Assembly: GCA_964509545.1 (NCBI GenBank)
Contig: CAZDXQ010000001.1
Location: forward strand, 456,989-520,988
Direction of reading: 5' to 3'
Source of the DNA: JADJWR01 sp964509545
GTDB lineage: Bacteria; Pseudomonadota; Gammaproteobacteria; Burkholderiales; Burkholderiaceae_F
DNA length: 64,000 nucleotides
Positions 16,205-25,361 of the stretch are shown here, piece after piece. Positions within the stretch are counted from its first letter, which is position 1. Every line of letters begins with the position of its first letter. The translations under genes and the position numbers were made by a program. A model generated the notes under the pieces. The model was not told where the DNA came from. It ran no database searches and was given only the letters and a program-made list of their open reading frames with translations.

Positions 16205-18406
16205 ATGCGGCGGCTGCAAATCCTCTGCGCGGTCGTCCTGCTCGCGCCGATCATCCTCTGGGCTCGTCAGACGGCGGTGGCGCTGGCGGTCGATGAACGC
16301 GTTCGCCTCGACGGCCGCCTCGACGAGGCGGTCTGGCAGCGCGCGCCGGTGCACGAGGACTTCATCCAGTTCGACCCGCCGCCCAACGGCGCCAAGCCGC
16401 CGGTGCGCACCGCCGTGCAGATCGCCTACGACGACAAGGCGATCTACTTCGCCGTCACCGCCGACGACCCGCGGCCCGAGGCGCTGCGCGCGCCGTTCGT
16501 CCGTCGCGACAAGGTGCTGCGCGACCAGGACTTCGTGGTCCTGTTCATCGATCCGATCGGCCTGCGCAAGTCGGCGCAGTTCTTCCGCGTCAGCGCCCGC
16601 GGCGCGATCGCCGACGGCCTGTACACGGCCGACACCGGCAACGAGGACTTCTCTCCCGACTTCGACTGGGACTCTGCCGCCCACATCCACGACGGCGGCT
16701 ACACGGTCGAAATCCGCATCCCGTGGTCGGAGCTGCGCTACACGCACGAGCCGGGGCAGTGGCGGCTGATGGTCGGCCGGCGCTGGCCGCGCGAGCAGAA
16801 CTACCTTCTTCTCAGCGTGCCGCTGAAGCGCGAGCAGACCAATTTCATCGCCGAAGTGACGCCCATCGACGGCCTTGGCCGCCCGCCGGCCGGCTGGAGC
16901 TGGCAGATCCAGCCGACCGTCACCGCGCGGCGCCTGCGCGAATCGCCGCAGCGGCCGGGCGGCAGCCGCAGCCACATCGACGCCGGCGTCGATGTCAAGG
17001 TCCGTCCGCACGCCGAGTGGGTCGTCGATGCGACGCTGAATCCGGATTTCTCGCAGGTCGAGCTCGACGTCCCGCAGTTGAGCCGCAACAGCCAGTTCGC
17101 GCTGTTCTTCGCCGAGAAGCGGCCGTTCTTCCTCGAAAGCCGCGACCTGTTCGAACTGCAGAGCACGGCGCTGTACTCGCGCTCGATCGCCGATCCGCGC
17201 TGGGGCGCGCGCGTGACCCATCGCGGCGCCAACATCGCCGGCGCGGCGCTCATTGCCGGCGACGACGGCGGCGGCCTGGTGCTGCTGCCGGGACCGTTTT
17301 CCACCGGCTATGCGCCGCAGCCGAAGTCGATCGCCAGCAACGTGCGCGTGCGCTGGGCCGACAGCGCCGGCGCCGTCGGCCTGCTGGCGGCCGATCGCCG
17401 CTACCACGGCGCCGCCGGCTCGCTCGGCGGCAACCGCATCGGCGGCCTCGACGGCATCTGGCTCGCCGACGCGGACAACCGCCTGCGCGCGCTATGGCTG
17501 GTGTCCTCCACCGACGCGTTTCCCGCCGCCGACGGCCGGCTGGCGCACGGTGCGCGCCGCAGCGGCCACTTCATCGATCTCGCCTACGATCGCCACGTCG
17601 AACGCAGCGACCTGAACCTGCGGCTGATGCAGGTCGACGCCGGCTTCCGCAACGACAGCGGCTTCACCACGCAGTCCGGCTATCGCAGCGTCGCCTTCGA
17701 CGTCAACCACAAGTGGTTCGGCCTGTGGGGCTTCAACGAGTTCACGCCCTACGTGAACGTCAACCGGTCGCAGACGCTCGCCGAAACCGCGGCCATCGGC
17801 CAGGAACTGACGCCGGGCCTGTACCTGCAGGGCGGGCGCGGACTGGAAGTCGACATTCAGCTCCGGCCGCTGAAGTCGGCTCGGGCCACGCTGCACGGGC
17901 CGCTGCATCACATTCCGCAGCTTTACGTCTGGGCCACTGCGGTGCCGAGCGCCGCGCTGAGCTACGTCGCCGGCTCGATCGAAGCCGGCAAGCGGGTCGA
18001 CTTTCTCGCCGACCGCGCCCGCTCGAGCGTCAACTGGATGCTCGAGGCGCGCGTGCGCGCCGGCCAGCGGCTCGAACTCGAGCCACGCGTCGAACAGGGC
18101 ATCCTGCGCGGCGACGACGGCCGAGCGCTGACCGAAACCGCGGCGCGAATGCTCGGCGTGCTCCACTTCGGCGCGCGCGATGCGCTGCGCATCATCGCCC
18201 AGCGGGTGCAGGCCGACCGTCGCGCCGACGCGGCTGCCGGAATTGCCGCCGCGAAGGAGCGCGGCGACACGCTGTCGCTCGTCTACGCGCACCGGCGGTC
18301 CGCTGCCACCGTGTTCTATGCCGGCGCCACGCTGGCGCGCAACAAGATCAACGACGAGCGCAGCCGATCGTCGGAGATCTTCGTCAAGGGACAGGTGGGT
18401 TTTTGA
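16205..18406 (+). CDS. DUF5916 protein with N-terminal family 9 carbohydrate-binding-like domain
   Basis: 733 residues. A short signal sequence (CAVVLLAPIILWARQ) is followed by a CBM9-like beta-sandwich: VRLDGRLDEAVWQRAP, YDDKAIYFAVTADDPRP, FVVLFIDPIG and YTVEIRIPWSELRY. The remaining 500 residues (NPDFSQVELDVPQLSRNSQF, AEKRPFFLES) match DUF5916, which probably forms an outer-membrane beta-barrel; the final residues SEIFVKGQVGF end in Phe as barrel proteins do. Function unknown; the architecture suggests surface binding or uptake linked to polysaccharide or peptide degradation. The ATG at 16205 is placed at the signal peptide and lacks a clear ribosome-binding site. Confidence 0.78.
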   Translation: MRRLQILCAVVLLAPIILWARQTAVALAVDERVRLDGRLDEAVWQRAPVHEDFIQFDPPPNGAKPPVRTAVQIAYDDKAIYFAVTADDPRPEALRAPFVRRDKVLRDQDFVVLFIDPIGLRKSAQFFRVSARGAIADGLYTADTGNEDFSPDFDWDSAAHIHDGGYTVEIRIPWSELRYTHEPGQWRLMVGRRWPREQNYLLLSVPLKREQTNFIAEVTPIDGLGRPPAGWSWQIQPTVTARRLRESPQRPGGSRSHIDAGVDVKVRPHAEWVVDATLNPDFSQVELDVPQLSRNSQFALFFAEKRPFFLESRDLFELQSTALYSRSIADPRWGARVTHRGANIAGAALIAGDDGGGLVLLPGPFSTGYAPQPKSIASNVRVRWADSAGAVGLLAADRRYHGAAGSLGGNRIGGLDGIWLADADNRLRALWLVSSTDAFPAADGRLAHGARRSGHFIDLAYDRHVERSDLNLRLMQVDAGFRNDSGFTTQSGYRSVAFDVNHKWFGLWGFNEFTPYVNVNRSQTLAETAAIGQELTPGLYLQGGRGLEVDIQLRPLKSARATLHGPLHHIPQLYVWATAVPSAALSYVAGSIEAGKRVDFLADRARSSVNWMLEARVRAGQRLELEPRVEQGILRGDDGRALTETAARMLGVLHFGARDALRIIAQRVQADRRADAAAGIAAAKERGDTLSLVYAHRRSAATVFYAGATLARNKINDERSRSSEIFVKGQVGF

Positions 18407-18692
18407 GTGGCGCCGGGCGGCACGGGCGGCCGCCCTCGACCGTCGTCGGCGAATCGGGCGGATTCGGCAACGACGCCGCTCAGGGAGATCGCGTCATTGC
18501 GGCAAGCAGGCGTTTCTTCCGATGCCAATTTCCCGGGCCGCCTGTAAACATCGCGGCCGGCGAAGTTGCCCTGTGCCGGACGGTCCGCGTCTGGCTGCGC
18601 CCACGGCAGCCGGCGCAGCCGCGCGCGACCGCGCCCGCCGGCATCGACCACGCCACAGCACCTTTCAACAAGAGCCGATCGGAGAGCGCCAG

Positions 18693-19376
18693 ATGCAGCA
18701 GACCACGAAAAGAACATTGCTCAGTGTTGCCGTCGTTGCGGCGCTGGCCGGCTGCGCCGGCATGCAAGCAACGCCGGGCCCGCAGAACATGACTTTCTTC
18801 CTGACCAGCGTCGGCCCCGGCAACGGCGCCAACCTCGGCGGCCTCGAAGGCGCCGACCAGCACTGCCGGTCGCTCGCCAAGGCCGCGGGCGCCGGCGACA
18901 GGACCTGGCGCGCCTACCTGAGCACGCAGGGCACGGCGCTGAACGATCCGAAGTTCGTCAACGCGCGCGACCGCATCGGCACCGGCCCGTGGCACAACGC
19001 CAAGGGCGTGGTGATCGCCCGCAGCGTCGAGGAGCTGCACTCGCCGAAGAACAACCTCACCAAGCAGACGGCATTGGACGAGCGCGGGCAGATGGTCAAC
19101 GGCCGCACCGAGAAGCCGAACAAGCACGACATCCTGACCGGCTCCCGGCCCGACGGCACCGCCTTCCCCGGCCCGCCGTTTCCGGACATGACCTGCGGCA
19201 ACTGGACCAAGAACGGCGACGGCTCGGCGATGACCGGCCATCATGACCGTGCCGGCCCGATCGACAGCCCGTGGGCGACCTCGTGGAACTCGGCGCACCC
19301 GACGCTCGGCTGCGACATCGAGCGGATTCGCCGCACCGGCGGCGAGGGGCTGTTCTACTGCTTTGCGGTGAAGTAA
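18693..19376 (+). CDS. Lectin-like (C-type-lectin fold) lipoprotein, copy 1
   Basis: 227 residues. The signal VAVVAALAGCAG ends in a lipobox (ALAGC). The mature part has MTFFLTSVGPGNGANLGGLE, ADQHCRSLAKAAGAG, RTWRAYLSTQ, INARDRIGTG-like segments, NLTKQTALDERG, CGNWTKNGDGSAMTGHHDR and GLFYCFAVK. Four conserved cysteines would make two disulphides. It belongs to the family annotated as lectin/DUF1554-like. A second copy with the same motif order lies at 61413-62069 on the other strand, with a cleavable signal instead of a lipobox. GGAGAGCGCC precedes the ATG at 18693. Ligand unknown. Confidence 0.8.
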   Translation: MQQTTKRTLLSVAVVAALAGCAGMQATPGPQNMTFFLTSVGPGNGANLGGLEGADQHCRSLAKAAGAGDRTWRAYLSTQGTALNDPKFVNARDRIGTGPWHNAKGVVIARSVEELHSPKNNLTKQTALDERGQMVNGRTEKPNKHDILTGSRPDGTAFPGPPFPDMTCGNWTKNGDGSAMTGHHDRAGPIDSPWATSWNSAHPTLGCDIERIRRTGGEGLFYCFAVK

Positions 19377-19401
19377 ACCACCAGCGGGCGGAGCGGCGCG
19401 T

Positions 19402-19609
19402 CTATCGCAACAAGCGCGGATGCTGCTCGCGCAGGTGAGCGCGTAACCGAGCGAGGAGCGCCTTCGCCTGCTTGGATTGCCTGGGCGGCCTCGTTCTCGG
19501 CGAGCGGCGCGCCGGTGTAGTCGTTCAGATTGCGCTTCCTGCGCTAGGCATCGAGCACGATCCACGTGTCGTTGCCGATGCCCAGCGTCAGGCGCAGCGA
19601 GTGGATCAT
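19402..19609 (-). pseudogene. Broken HEPN-type toxin gene remnant
   Basis: Read on the minus strand from 19609: SLRLTLGIGNDTWIVLDA, then an in-frame TAG, then RRKRNLNDYTGAPLAENEAA in the same frame, then a frame change giving KALLARLRAHLREQHPRLL before a stop at 19402. The RRKRNLNDY core with a preceding LTLG segment is what I know from small HEPN-domain proteins encoded beside nucleotidyltransferase partners. A nonsense codon and a frameshift in 200 bases mark it as dead. The N-terminal half is missing. Confidence 0.5.
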
Positions 19610-19673
19610 GGTCTGACTTGATTCGCGATCAATCTCGGCAGCGCACACCACCGAGGCAAGATTGCATCGGAGA

Positions 19674-19742
19674 CGTCGTCCCGACGAAGGCCGGGACCCA
19701 ATCTCGCCGCAGACTTGGGCCCCGGCCTTCGCCGGGGCGACG
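19674..19742. repeat. Large intergenic palindrome (27+27 arms, 15-base loop)
   Basis: The arms at 19674-19700 and 19716-19742 are complementary at 24 of 27 positions. The core is CGAAGGCCGGG paired with CCCGGCCTTCG. Related partial sequences occur at about 4023-4060 and 56785-56816. This is the form of a REP/BIME-type dispersed palindrome known from many GC-rich proteobacteria. It follows the broken HEPN gene. Confidence 0.6.
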
Positions 19743-19848
19743 GGGTTCATGCTGCTGAGCATTCTCGCTTAACAGGTGGTCGGATGGTGCCCAGGCACGT
19801 TCGTCGAGGGCCGGTGTCGCCGTACGACGGTTCCAGGAATCCAACGAC

Positions 19849-20124
19849 TCAAGCGCCCGGCTTGTCGTCGCCGCCGTTGATAGCCCCGGCAATCAACCGA
19901 AACTGCTCCAGCGCCGCCTCACGGTCGTCGACGAGCTCCTGCGCGATCACTTCCGGCGGGGACAGGTTGTCGGAGTCAGCGAGGCACTCGTCGTTGAGCC
20001 AGAAAAAATCCAGACTCGCCTTGTCGCGGGCGACCAGCTCGTCGTAGGCGTAGACGCGATACCGGCCATTTGAGCGCACGGGGCGGGACGTACCGGCCAG
20101 CCCCGACCTCCGGTTCCTACGCAC
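19849..20124 (-). pseudogene. C-terminal fragment of type I methylase HsdM (remnant 1)
   Basis: From about residue 20 the frame reads YRVYAYDELVARDKASLDFF, then WLNDECLADSDNLSPPEVIA and AALEQFRLIAG. This is the well-conserved extreme C-terminus of HsdM subunits (DELxARDKxSLDIFWLxDxSLxDxxNLPPPxVIAxEIVxDLEAALEQFRxIA). Nothing of the methylase catalytic domain (CGTGG, NPPF) is present upstream; the next sequence is the end of the helicase gene. It is a remnant. Two further hsdM pieces lie at 26202-26481 and 28185-28320. Confidence 0.65.
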
Positions 20125-20204
20125 TCTTCTCCCGCCAAGCTTCGTCGGCGTCGCTCAACCGTTGGCCGTCCGCGCCCGCGTCGACGGTGTCGGTCAGTCC
20201 GCGC

Positions 20205-23200
20205 TCAGCGTGCCCGCCGATCGATCTCGGCGTGCGGCTCGAACACGAGTTCGGGCACCACGACCTCCCAGCGATCGCAACGGAGCGATCGCAGGTGCTC
20301 GGGCCCGGCGTCCTCGCGCCGGCGCACGACGACGGCCTGCACCCGCGCCTCGATGCACGCCATGTCCTGTGGCGGATCGTAGGCAGCAGCCAGTCGGCCC
20401 ACGCAGTTGCCGCCGGAGTCGAGCAACTCCCATTTCTCGCCGGCGCGTCGCAACGCGAGAGGGTCACCGGTGGACAGTGCGGCGATCGCCCGATGCACGC
20501 GGTGGTGGTCCGGGCGCCGGCCGGCGAACCCCAGATCGACATCGGCGAGCGTCAACAGCGCGTACTTGCGCGCCAGCGCGCTCGACGGCGGCGCCAGATC
20601 GGCTTCGCCGCGTTGCAGGCAGCCGGTGTGGCCAGCGAAGGCGTCGAAGAAAGCATGCCGTCCGCGCAGGCGCGACAGGACGAGCGTCTGTCGCGCCCGC
20701 GTCATCGCCACGTAGAACAGCCGGCGCGATGCATCGCGATCCTCGTTCGCACCCGCGCGGTCCCAGCCGCCGTCGAGTACCGCCACGTGATCGAACTCGA
20801 GGCCCTTGGCCCGGTGCGCCGTCAGCAGCAGCAGGCCTTTCTGGCGCCGTCGCATGTCGCGGCCCCATTCCGCAAGCCACTCGGTGAAATGCGCTGTCGG
20901 CAGTTCCGCGCCTCCCGTCTCCAGCACGTAGGCTGCCGCGGCTTCGCGAAGCACATCCCACCACGGACCGACCGGCTGCTGCGCCAGCCACGCAGCCAGG
21001 GCGCCGCCGTCAAGCAACTTGCTTTGGACGCCGCGCAGCCAGTCCACGAGTTGCTGCGTTTCGCGCAGGCGCCAGAAGTGCGGCGGCGCCTCGTGCGCCA
21101 TCTGCGCAGGAATGCCGTTCAGTTCACAGTAGCTGCGCACCGGATCGAGGTACTTCCATTCCTTTGCGATCACCGCAACGCGCGACCAATCCCATCCGGC
21201 GTCGAGTGAAGCCAGCCGCTGCATCTCCGTCATCACGGCAACCGCCTGCCGCATCGGATCGCCGGCGAGGGCCAGCAACTGCACGCGGCCGCGGCTGACC
21301 GGGTCGAGCGATTCCCATCGGCCGCCGGCGCTTGCCTTGGCGCGGGCGAGATCGATCCTGATCGGCTGCCCGCCCTTCATCCTGTCCGCGGCCGGCGAGA
21401 TGACCGCATTGGCGGCTTCGATGATGTGCCGCGTCGAGCGATAGTTCTCGGTCAGGAACACGGGCTTGGCGGCATAGTCGGCGGCGAAGCGGCGGATGAA
21501 CTCGACCGACGCGCCGCTGAAGGCATAGATGTTCTGGTCATCGTCGCCGACGGCGAACAGGCTCAGCTTGCCGTCTTCGTCGGTCCGCGTACGGCCGGCC
21601 AGTGCCGAGATCAGCTCGTACTGCTCCGGGCCGATGTCCTGGTACTCATCGACCAGGATCCAGCGAAAACCGGCCAGCAGCCGTTCGCGCTGCTCGTCGG
21701 CTTCCTCGGTCGCGAGTGCAGTGCCGCTGAGCAGCGCCACCGCGTCCTTCAGCACCTGGCGGAAGTATTCGTCGCCCGGCTGCGCGGCGCGATCGACGAA
21801 GCTCACGCCGGCCAGCCGCATCGCCAGCGCGTGGCAGGTCAGCACGGTGACTCCGGTAGCGTCGTCTCCGATCAGCGCGCGCAAGCGCCGGCGGATCTCC
21901 GCCGCGGCGTGGCGGTTGTACGCGAGCGCCAGGATCGCCCGCGGGTTTTCGCGTCGCACACGCACCAGATACGCGATCCGATGCACCAGCACGCGCGTCT
22001 TGCCGGAACCCGGGCCGGCGAGCACGAGCACGTTGGTCTGCTCGCGATCGTCGGCGACGATCCGCTGCTGCGTTTTGTTGTTCAGGTCCTCGACGATCCG
22101 CCGCCACGATTCCGGCGTCGTCTGCAGCTTCAGTTCCTTCTCGCGGTCCGGCAGCCAGCGGTGCAGGAAATCCTCTTGCTTGAGGCTGAAGTAATCCATC
22201 GCCAGTCGCAGCGCCTCGGCGATCGCCCTCAGCCCGCGCTGCGCGTACTCGGCCATCACGTGGACCTGCACGACCTGCTCGTCGTAGTGCAGCTTCAGCG
22301 GCTGAAAATCGGGCCTGGTGAACCGTTGTCCACCCGGCGCGAGGCGAATCGTCATGGCGGGCCGGAACACCGCCAGCCCCTTGTTGAGCCGGATCACTTC
22401 CTGCTCGTGCAGCCACAGCAGCGCGCGGTCGAGCAGTCGGCTCATGTCCCGCACTTCGGCTTTCAACGCCAGGTCCTCCTGCAGGGCCGCCTGCAGCTTG
22501 CCCAACGTCGTCTCGGCCAGCAGATCCGTGCCGCGCAGACCCTGCGGCAGGCAGGCGAGCAGGTGCTCCAGCAACCGCGCCGCCCCGGCGCGGCGAAGCT
22601 GCGCCGTCTTTTCCAGATCGGCCCACTTGCGCTGCAGCGTCACCTGCACGGCTTCGGGATCGAGCCGGCGCAGGCTCACGCTTCCGCCGCCGCCCTCCTC
22701 GCTCCGGCCGTCGGCAGCCAGGCTGCGCAGAATGCGCAGCAGCCGCTCCGGCAGCGCGTATGCATGGCCGCCGTCCTTCAGCCGCTGCGTGGCGTGGCGA
22801 AGATGCAGCAGGGTCGGCTCGCCGAGCGGTTGATCGGGGGCCGCTTCGCGCATCTCGCCAATCAGCGCCGTTTCCAGCACCGCCGCTTCTTCGAGCCGCT
22901 TGCGCGACGAGCGCTCGACGCCCGTGTGCACGAAGGCGGTCAGCGCGGTGTCGTTGCTGGCGATGCCGAGCGCCTCCAGGTCGTGCAGGGCCTTGCGGGT
23001 GCGCTCGGCGTTCAGCCCCGAGACCGCCATCAATTCGTCGGTCGAGACGCCTTCGGTCGGCGCGGCGGAAATCAGTGCATCGACGATCGCCAGCAGCCGG
23101 ACGCGGTAGTCCTCGAACAGATCGGCCTTAGCCAGTTTCGCCCGTGCCTCGTCGAGCGAGTTCACCCGCAACGACGACGGAAAGACCTGAACCCGGTTCT

Positions 23201-25361
23201 CCTCGCGCGACAGCAGCGCCGCCTCTTCCAGCCACGACACGGCCGTACGCACGCGCGTGTCGTCGGTTGCCGAATCGCGGCTGAAGACGCCTTCCTCCTC
23301 TTCGAACAGGATCTCGCCGGGCGTGGCGATCACTTCGCCACCGAGCCGCTTCTTGGCGTCCAGCCGACGCAGGGCACGCAGGATCGCGGCGATCTCCGCC
23401 TGCGTCAGCCGCGATCGCGCCGACATGCCGAACTGCCGCTCGACATCCTCCGCCGTGTACAGGAGCACGCAGCGCGATGCCTGCCGATCGCGGCCGGCGC
23501 GGCCGGCTTCCTGCAGGTAGTTCTCCAGCGACCCCGGAATGTCGGCATGGACCACCAGCCGGACATCGGGTTTGTCGATGCCCATGCCGAATGCGTTGGT
23601 GGCGACGATGACGCGAAAGTCGCCCCGGATGAACGCCTGCTGCACCTCCTTCTTTCGCTCCGGCGGCAGGCCGGCGTGGAAGCAGGCGGCCAACATGCCT
23701 TTGTCCGCCAGGAACTGCGCGACGGTCTCGGTTGTGCGGCGTGTCGCGCAATAGACGATCGCACCGCCCGATCGGTCGGGCGGCAGCTCATGTTCCAGTA
23801 CCTGATGGATGTGCGCCAGCTTTTCGCCGCCGCTGGTCGGCACGACGGCGAAGTCCAGATTGGTCCGCTGCGCGCCGCCGTCGTAGACCTCGAGCCCAAT
23901 ACCGAGCCGATCGCGAAAATGGCCCACGATGTCGTCGATCACATCCGGCTTGGCGGTCGCCGTCAGGCAAAGCACCGGCGGTACCAGACCATTGCCCGCC
24001 CTTTCCTTGATGAAGCGGCCGACGTAGCGATAGTCGGGCCGGAAGTCGTGGCCCCATCGGGACAGGCAGTGCGCTTCGTCGAGCACCCAGGCGCCGATCT
24101 CGCGCTGCTCGATCGCCTTGCGGAAGCCCTGGCTGCGCAACTGCTCGGGCGACACCAGCAGGATCCCGACGCCGCCCAGCCGCACACGCTCGAGCACGTC
24201 CGCGCGTTCGGGCATCGACAGCAGGCCGTTGAGCGCCGCGCAACTGCTGATGCCGCGCGCCTCCAGGCCGGCGACCTGATCGGCCATCAGCGCGACGAGC
24301 GGCGAGATCACGATCGTCAGCGCGCCGGTCTTGTCGTAGCGCGACAGTGCCGGGATCTGGTAGCACAGCGACTTGCCGGTGCCCGTCGGCAGGATGGCGA
24401 GCAGATGGCGGCCTTGCATCGCCGCCTCGACGATCTGCTGCTGCAACGGTCGGCCTTCCTCATCCGCCGGCTCCGGCCGGAACTCCGGAAAACCGAACCA
24501 TCGGGCCAGCTCGCGCCGCGCGTCATGCCGCTCGAGGCACCACGTGCAGGCCGGATCGGAACAGGCCTCGTCGCGCAGCCGCCGCACCAGCATCCCGGCG
24601 TCGGGAAACTGGTGCCGCACCCACGGTGGCATCACCGAGTTGCCGCCAGCCACCGACAGCCACGCTAGCGCATAGGCGAGCGGCCAGCCCAGGCGCATGC
24701 TGTCGGCGACGATCTCTCGCCCGTGCGTGCCGCAGCCGCGGCCGTGCAGCACGCCTTCGATCGCCGCGCGCGCGTTCGGGTCGTCTGGCCGCAGCGCACC
24801 TCGCAGGGTGGCGAAGAAGGCGTTCTGTCCCGAGCGCTCGCCGCCGTCGGTCGTCAGCCAATGCCACGCCGTCATCAGCTCGGGCGCCTGCTGCTGCGTT
24901 GCGGTCAGCGCCTCGTGCTGGTCGCGGAACACTTCGAGGGCAAGCTCCGCGTCGAGCAGCGGATCGTTGATCTGCACCCGCCTCAGCGCGCCGTCCTGGT
25001 AGTGCTTGACCAGGTGGTGGTACGGGTTGCGCGGGAAGGCCAGCGGGTTGATGCGCAGTGTGTCGACGGCCGGCAGCCCGAGCAGCCGCAGATCGGGCTT
25101 GACCGCCGCCAGATGCGGCAGATCGAAGGCGATCAGGTTGTGGCCAAGAACGAACGCCGCACCATCGGCCAGCGCGTCGAGCCGTGCCAGCGCCTTGACG
25201 AGATCGCCGCCGGCGAACGTGAACCGCTCGCCGGTGTCGGCGCGGACCGCGGCAAAGCGGTGAATGCGCTGGTCCTGGACGCCGACCTCGAGATCGACCG
25301 ACACACACCGAGGCGCGAACGTCCCGCCTCGTCCCGCGGTCGCACGATCCTCTTGGATCAT
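20205..25361 (-). CDS. Giant fusion: DEDD exonuclease - RecQ helicase - UvrD/Rep helicase
   Basis: 1718 residues, intact. N-terminal exonuclease: SVDLEVG (D23, E25), VLGHNLIAFDLPHL (D80), NDPLLDAELA. A Cys cluster C267/C272/C275 precedes a RecQ-type SF2 helicase: LPTGTGKSLCYQIP (K330), VLDEAHCLSRWGHDFRP (D428 of DEAH), ATNAFGMGIDKPDVR, and YLQEAGRAGRDRQ. A helical/winged-helix region fills 640-1090. The C-terminal third is an SF1A helicase: VLAGPGSGKTRVLVHRIAYL (K1121), ILVDEYQDIG (D1238), GDDDQNIYAFSGA, LLTAHRAKGLEFDHV and YVAMTRARQTL. All helicase motifs look intact, so it should be an ATP-driven nuclease-helicase. It sits among restriction and toxin-antitoxin remnants, so a role in DNA defence or repair is plausible (inference). 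Its ATG overlaps the stop of a short upstream frame. Confidence 0.9.
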   Translation of the reverse strand: MIQEDRATAGRGGTFAPRCVSVDLEVGVQDQRIHRFAAVRADTGERFTFAGGDLVKALARLDALADGAAFVLGHNLIAFDLPHLAAVKPDLRLLGLPAVDTLRINPLAFPRNPYHHLVKHYQDGALRRVQINDPLLDAELALEVFRDQHEALTATQQQAPELMTAWHWLTTDGGERSGQNAFFATLRGALRPDDPNARAAIEGVLHGRGCGTHGREIVADSMRLGWPLAYALAWLSVAGGNSVMPPWVRHQFPDAGMLVRRLRDEACSDPACTWCLERHDARRELARWFGFPEFRPEPADEEGRPLQQQIVEAAMQGRHLLAILPTGTGKSLCYQIPALSRYDKTGALTIVISPLVALMADQVAGLEARGISSCAALNGLLSMPERADVLERVRLGGVGILLVSPEQLRSQGFRKAIEQREIGAWVLDEAHCLSRWGHDFRPDYRYVGRFIKERAGNGLVPPVLCLTATAKPDVIDDIVGHFRDRLGIGLEVYDGGAQRTNLDFAVVPTSGGEKLAHIHQVLEHELPPDRSGGAIVYCATRRTTETVAQFLADKGMLAACFHAGLPPERKKEVQQAFIRGDFRVIVATNAFGMGIDKPDVRLVVHADIPGSLENYLQEAGRAGRDRQASRCVLLYTAEDVERQFGMSARSRLTQAEIAAILRALRRLDAKKRLGGEVIATPGEILFEEEEGVFSRDSATDDTRVRTAVSWLEEAALLSREENRVQVFPSSLRVNSLDEARAKLAKADLFEDYRVRLLAIVDALISAAPTEGVSTDELMAVSGLNAERTRKALHDLEALGIASNDTALTAFVHTGVERSSRKRLEEAAVLETALIGEMREAAPDQPLGEPTLLHLRHATQRLKDGGHAYALPERLLRILRSLAADGRSEEGGGGSVSLRRLDPEAVQVTLQRKWADLEKTAQLRRAGAARLLEHLLACLPQGLRGTDLLAETTLGKLQAALQEDLALKAEVRDMSRLLDRALLWLHEQEVIRLNKGLAVFRPAMTIRLAPGGQRFTRPDFQPLKLHYDEQVVQVHVMAEYAQRGLRAIAEALRLAMDYFSLKQEDFLHRWLPDREKELKLQTTPESWRRIVEDLNNKTQQRIVADDREQTNVLVLAGPGSGKTRVLVHRIAYLVRVRRENPRAILALAYNRHAAAEIRRRLRALIGDDATGVTVLTCHALAMRLAGVSFVDRAAQPGDEYFRQVLKDAVALLSGTALATEEADEQRERLLAGFRWILVDEYQDIGPEQYELISALAGRTRTDEDGKLSLFAVGDDDQNIYAFSGASVEFIRRFAADYAAKPVFLTENYRSTRHIIEAANAVISPAADRMKGGQPIRIDLARAKASAGGRWESLDPVSRGRVQLLALAGDPMRQAVAVMTEMQRLASLDAGWDWSRVAVIAKEWKYLDPVRSYCELNGIPAQMAHEAPPHFWRLRETQQLVDWLRGVQSKLLDGGALAAWLAQQPVGPWWDVLREAAAAYVLETGGAELPTAHFTEWLAEWGRDMRRRQKGLLLLTAHRAKGLEFDHVAVLDGGWDRAGANEDRDASRRLFYVAMTRARQTLVLSRLRGRHAFFDAFAGHTGCLQRGEADLAPPSSALARKYALLTLADVDLGFAGRRPDHHRVHRAIAALSTGDPLALRRAGEKWELLDSGGNCVGRLAAAYDPPQDMACIEARVQAVVVRRREDAGPEHLRSLRCDRWEVVVPELVFEPHAEIDRRAR

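Noticed and set aside
21426..24668. A 1080-codon open frame on the plus strand inside the helicase region
   Set aside because: It is the antisense shadow of the 1718-residue helicase gene; its product is Arg/His/Gln-rich with no motifs. Similar long shadows over acoA/B (5363-7360), the acylase (48628-51669) and prfC (56841-58556) were rejected for the same reason.
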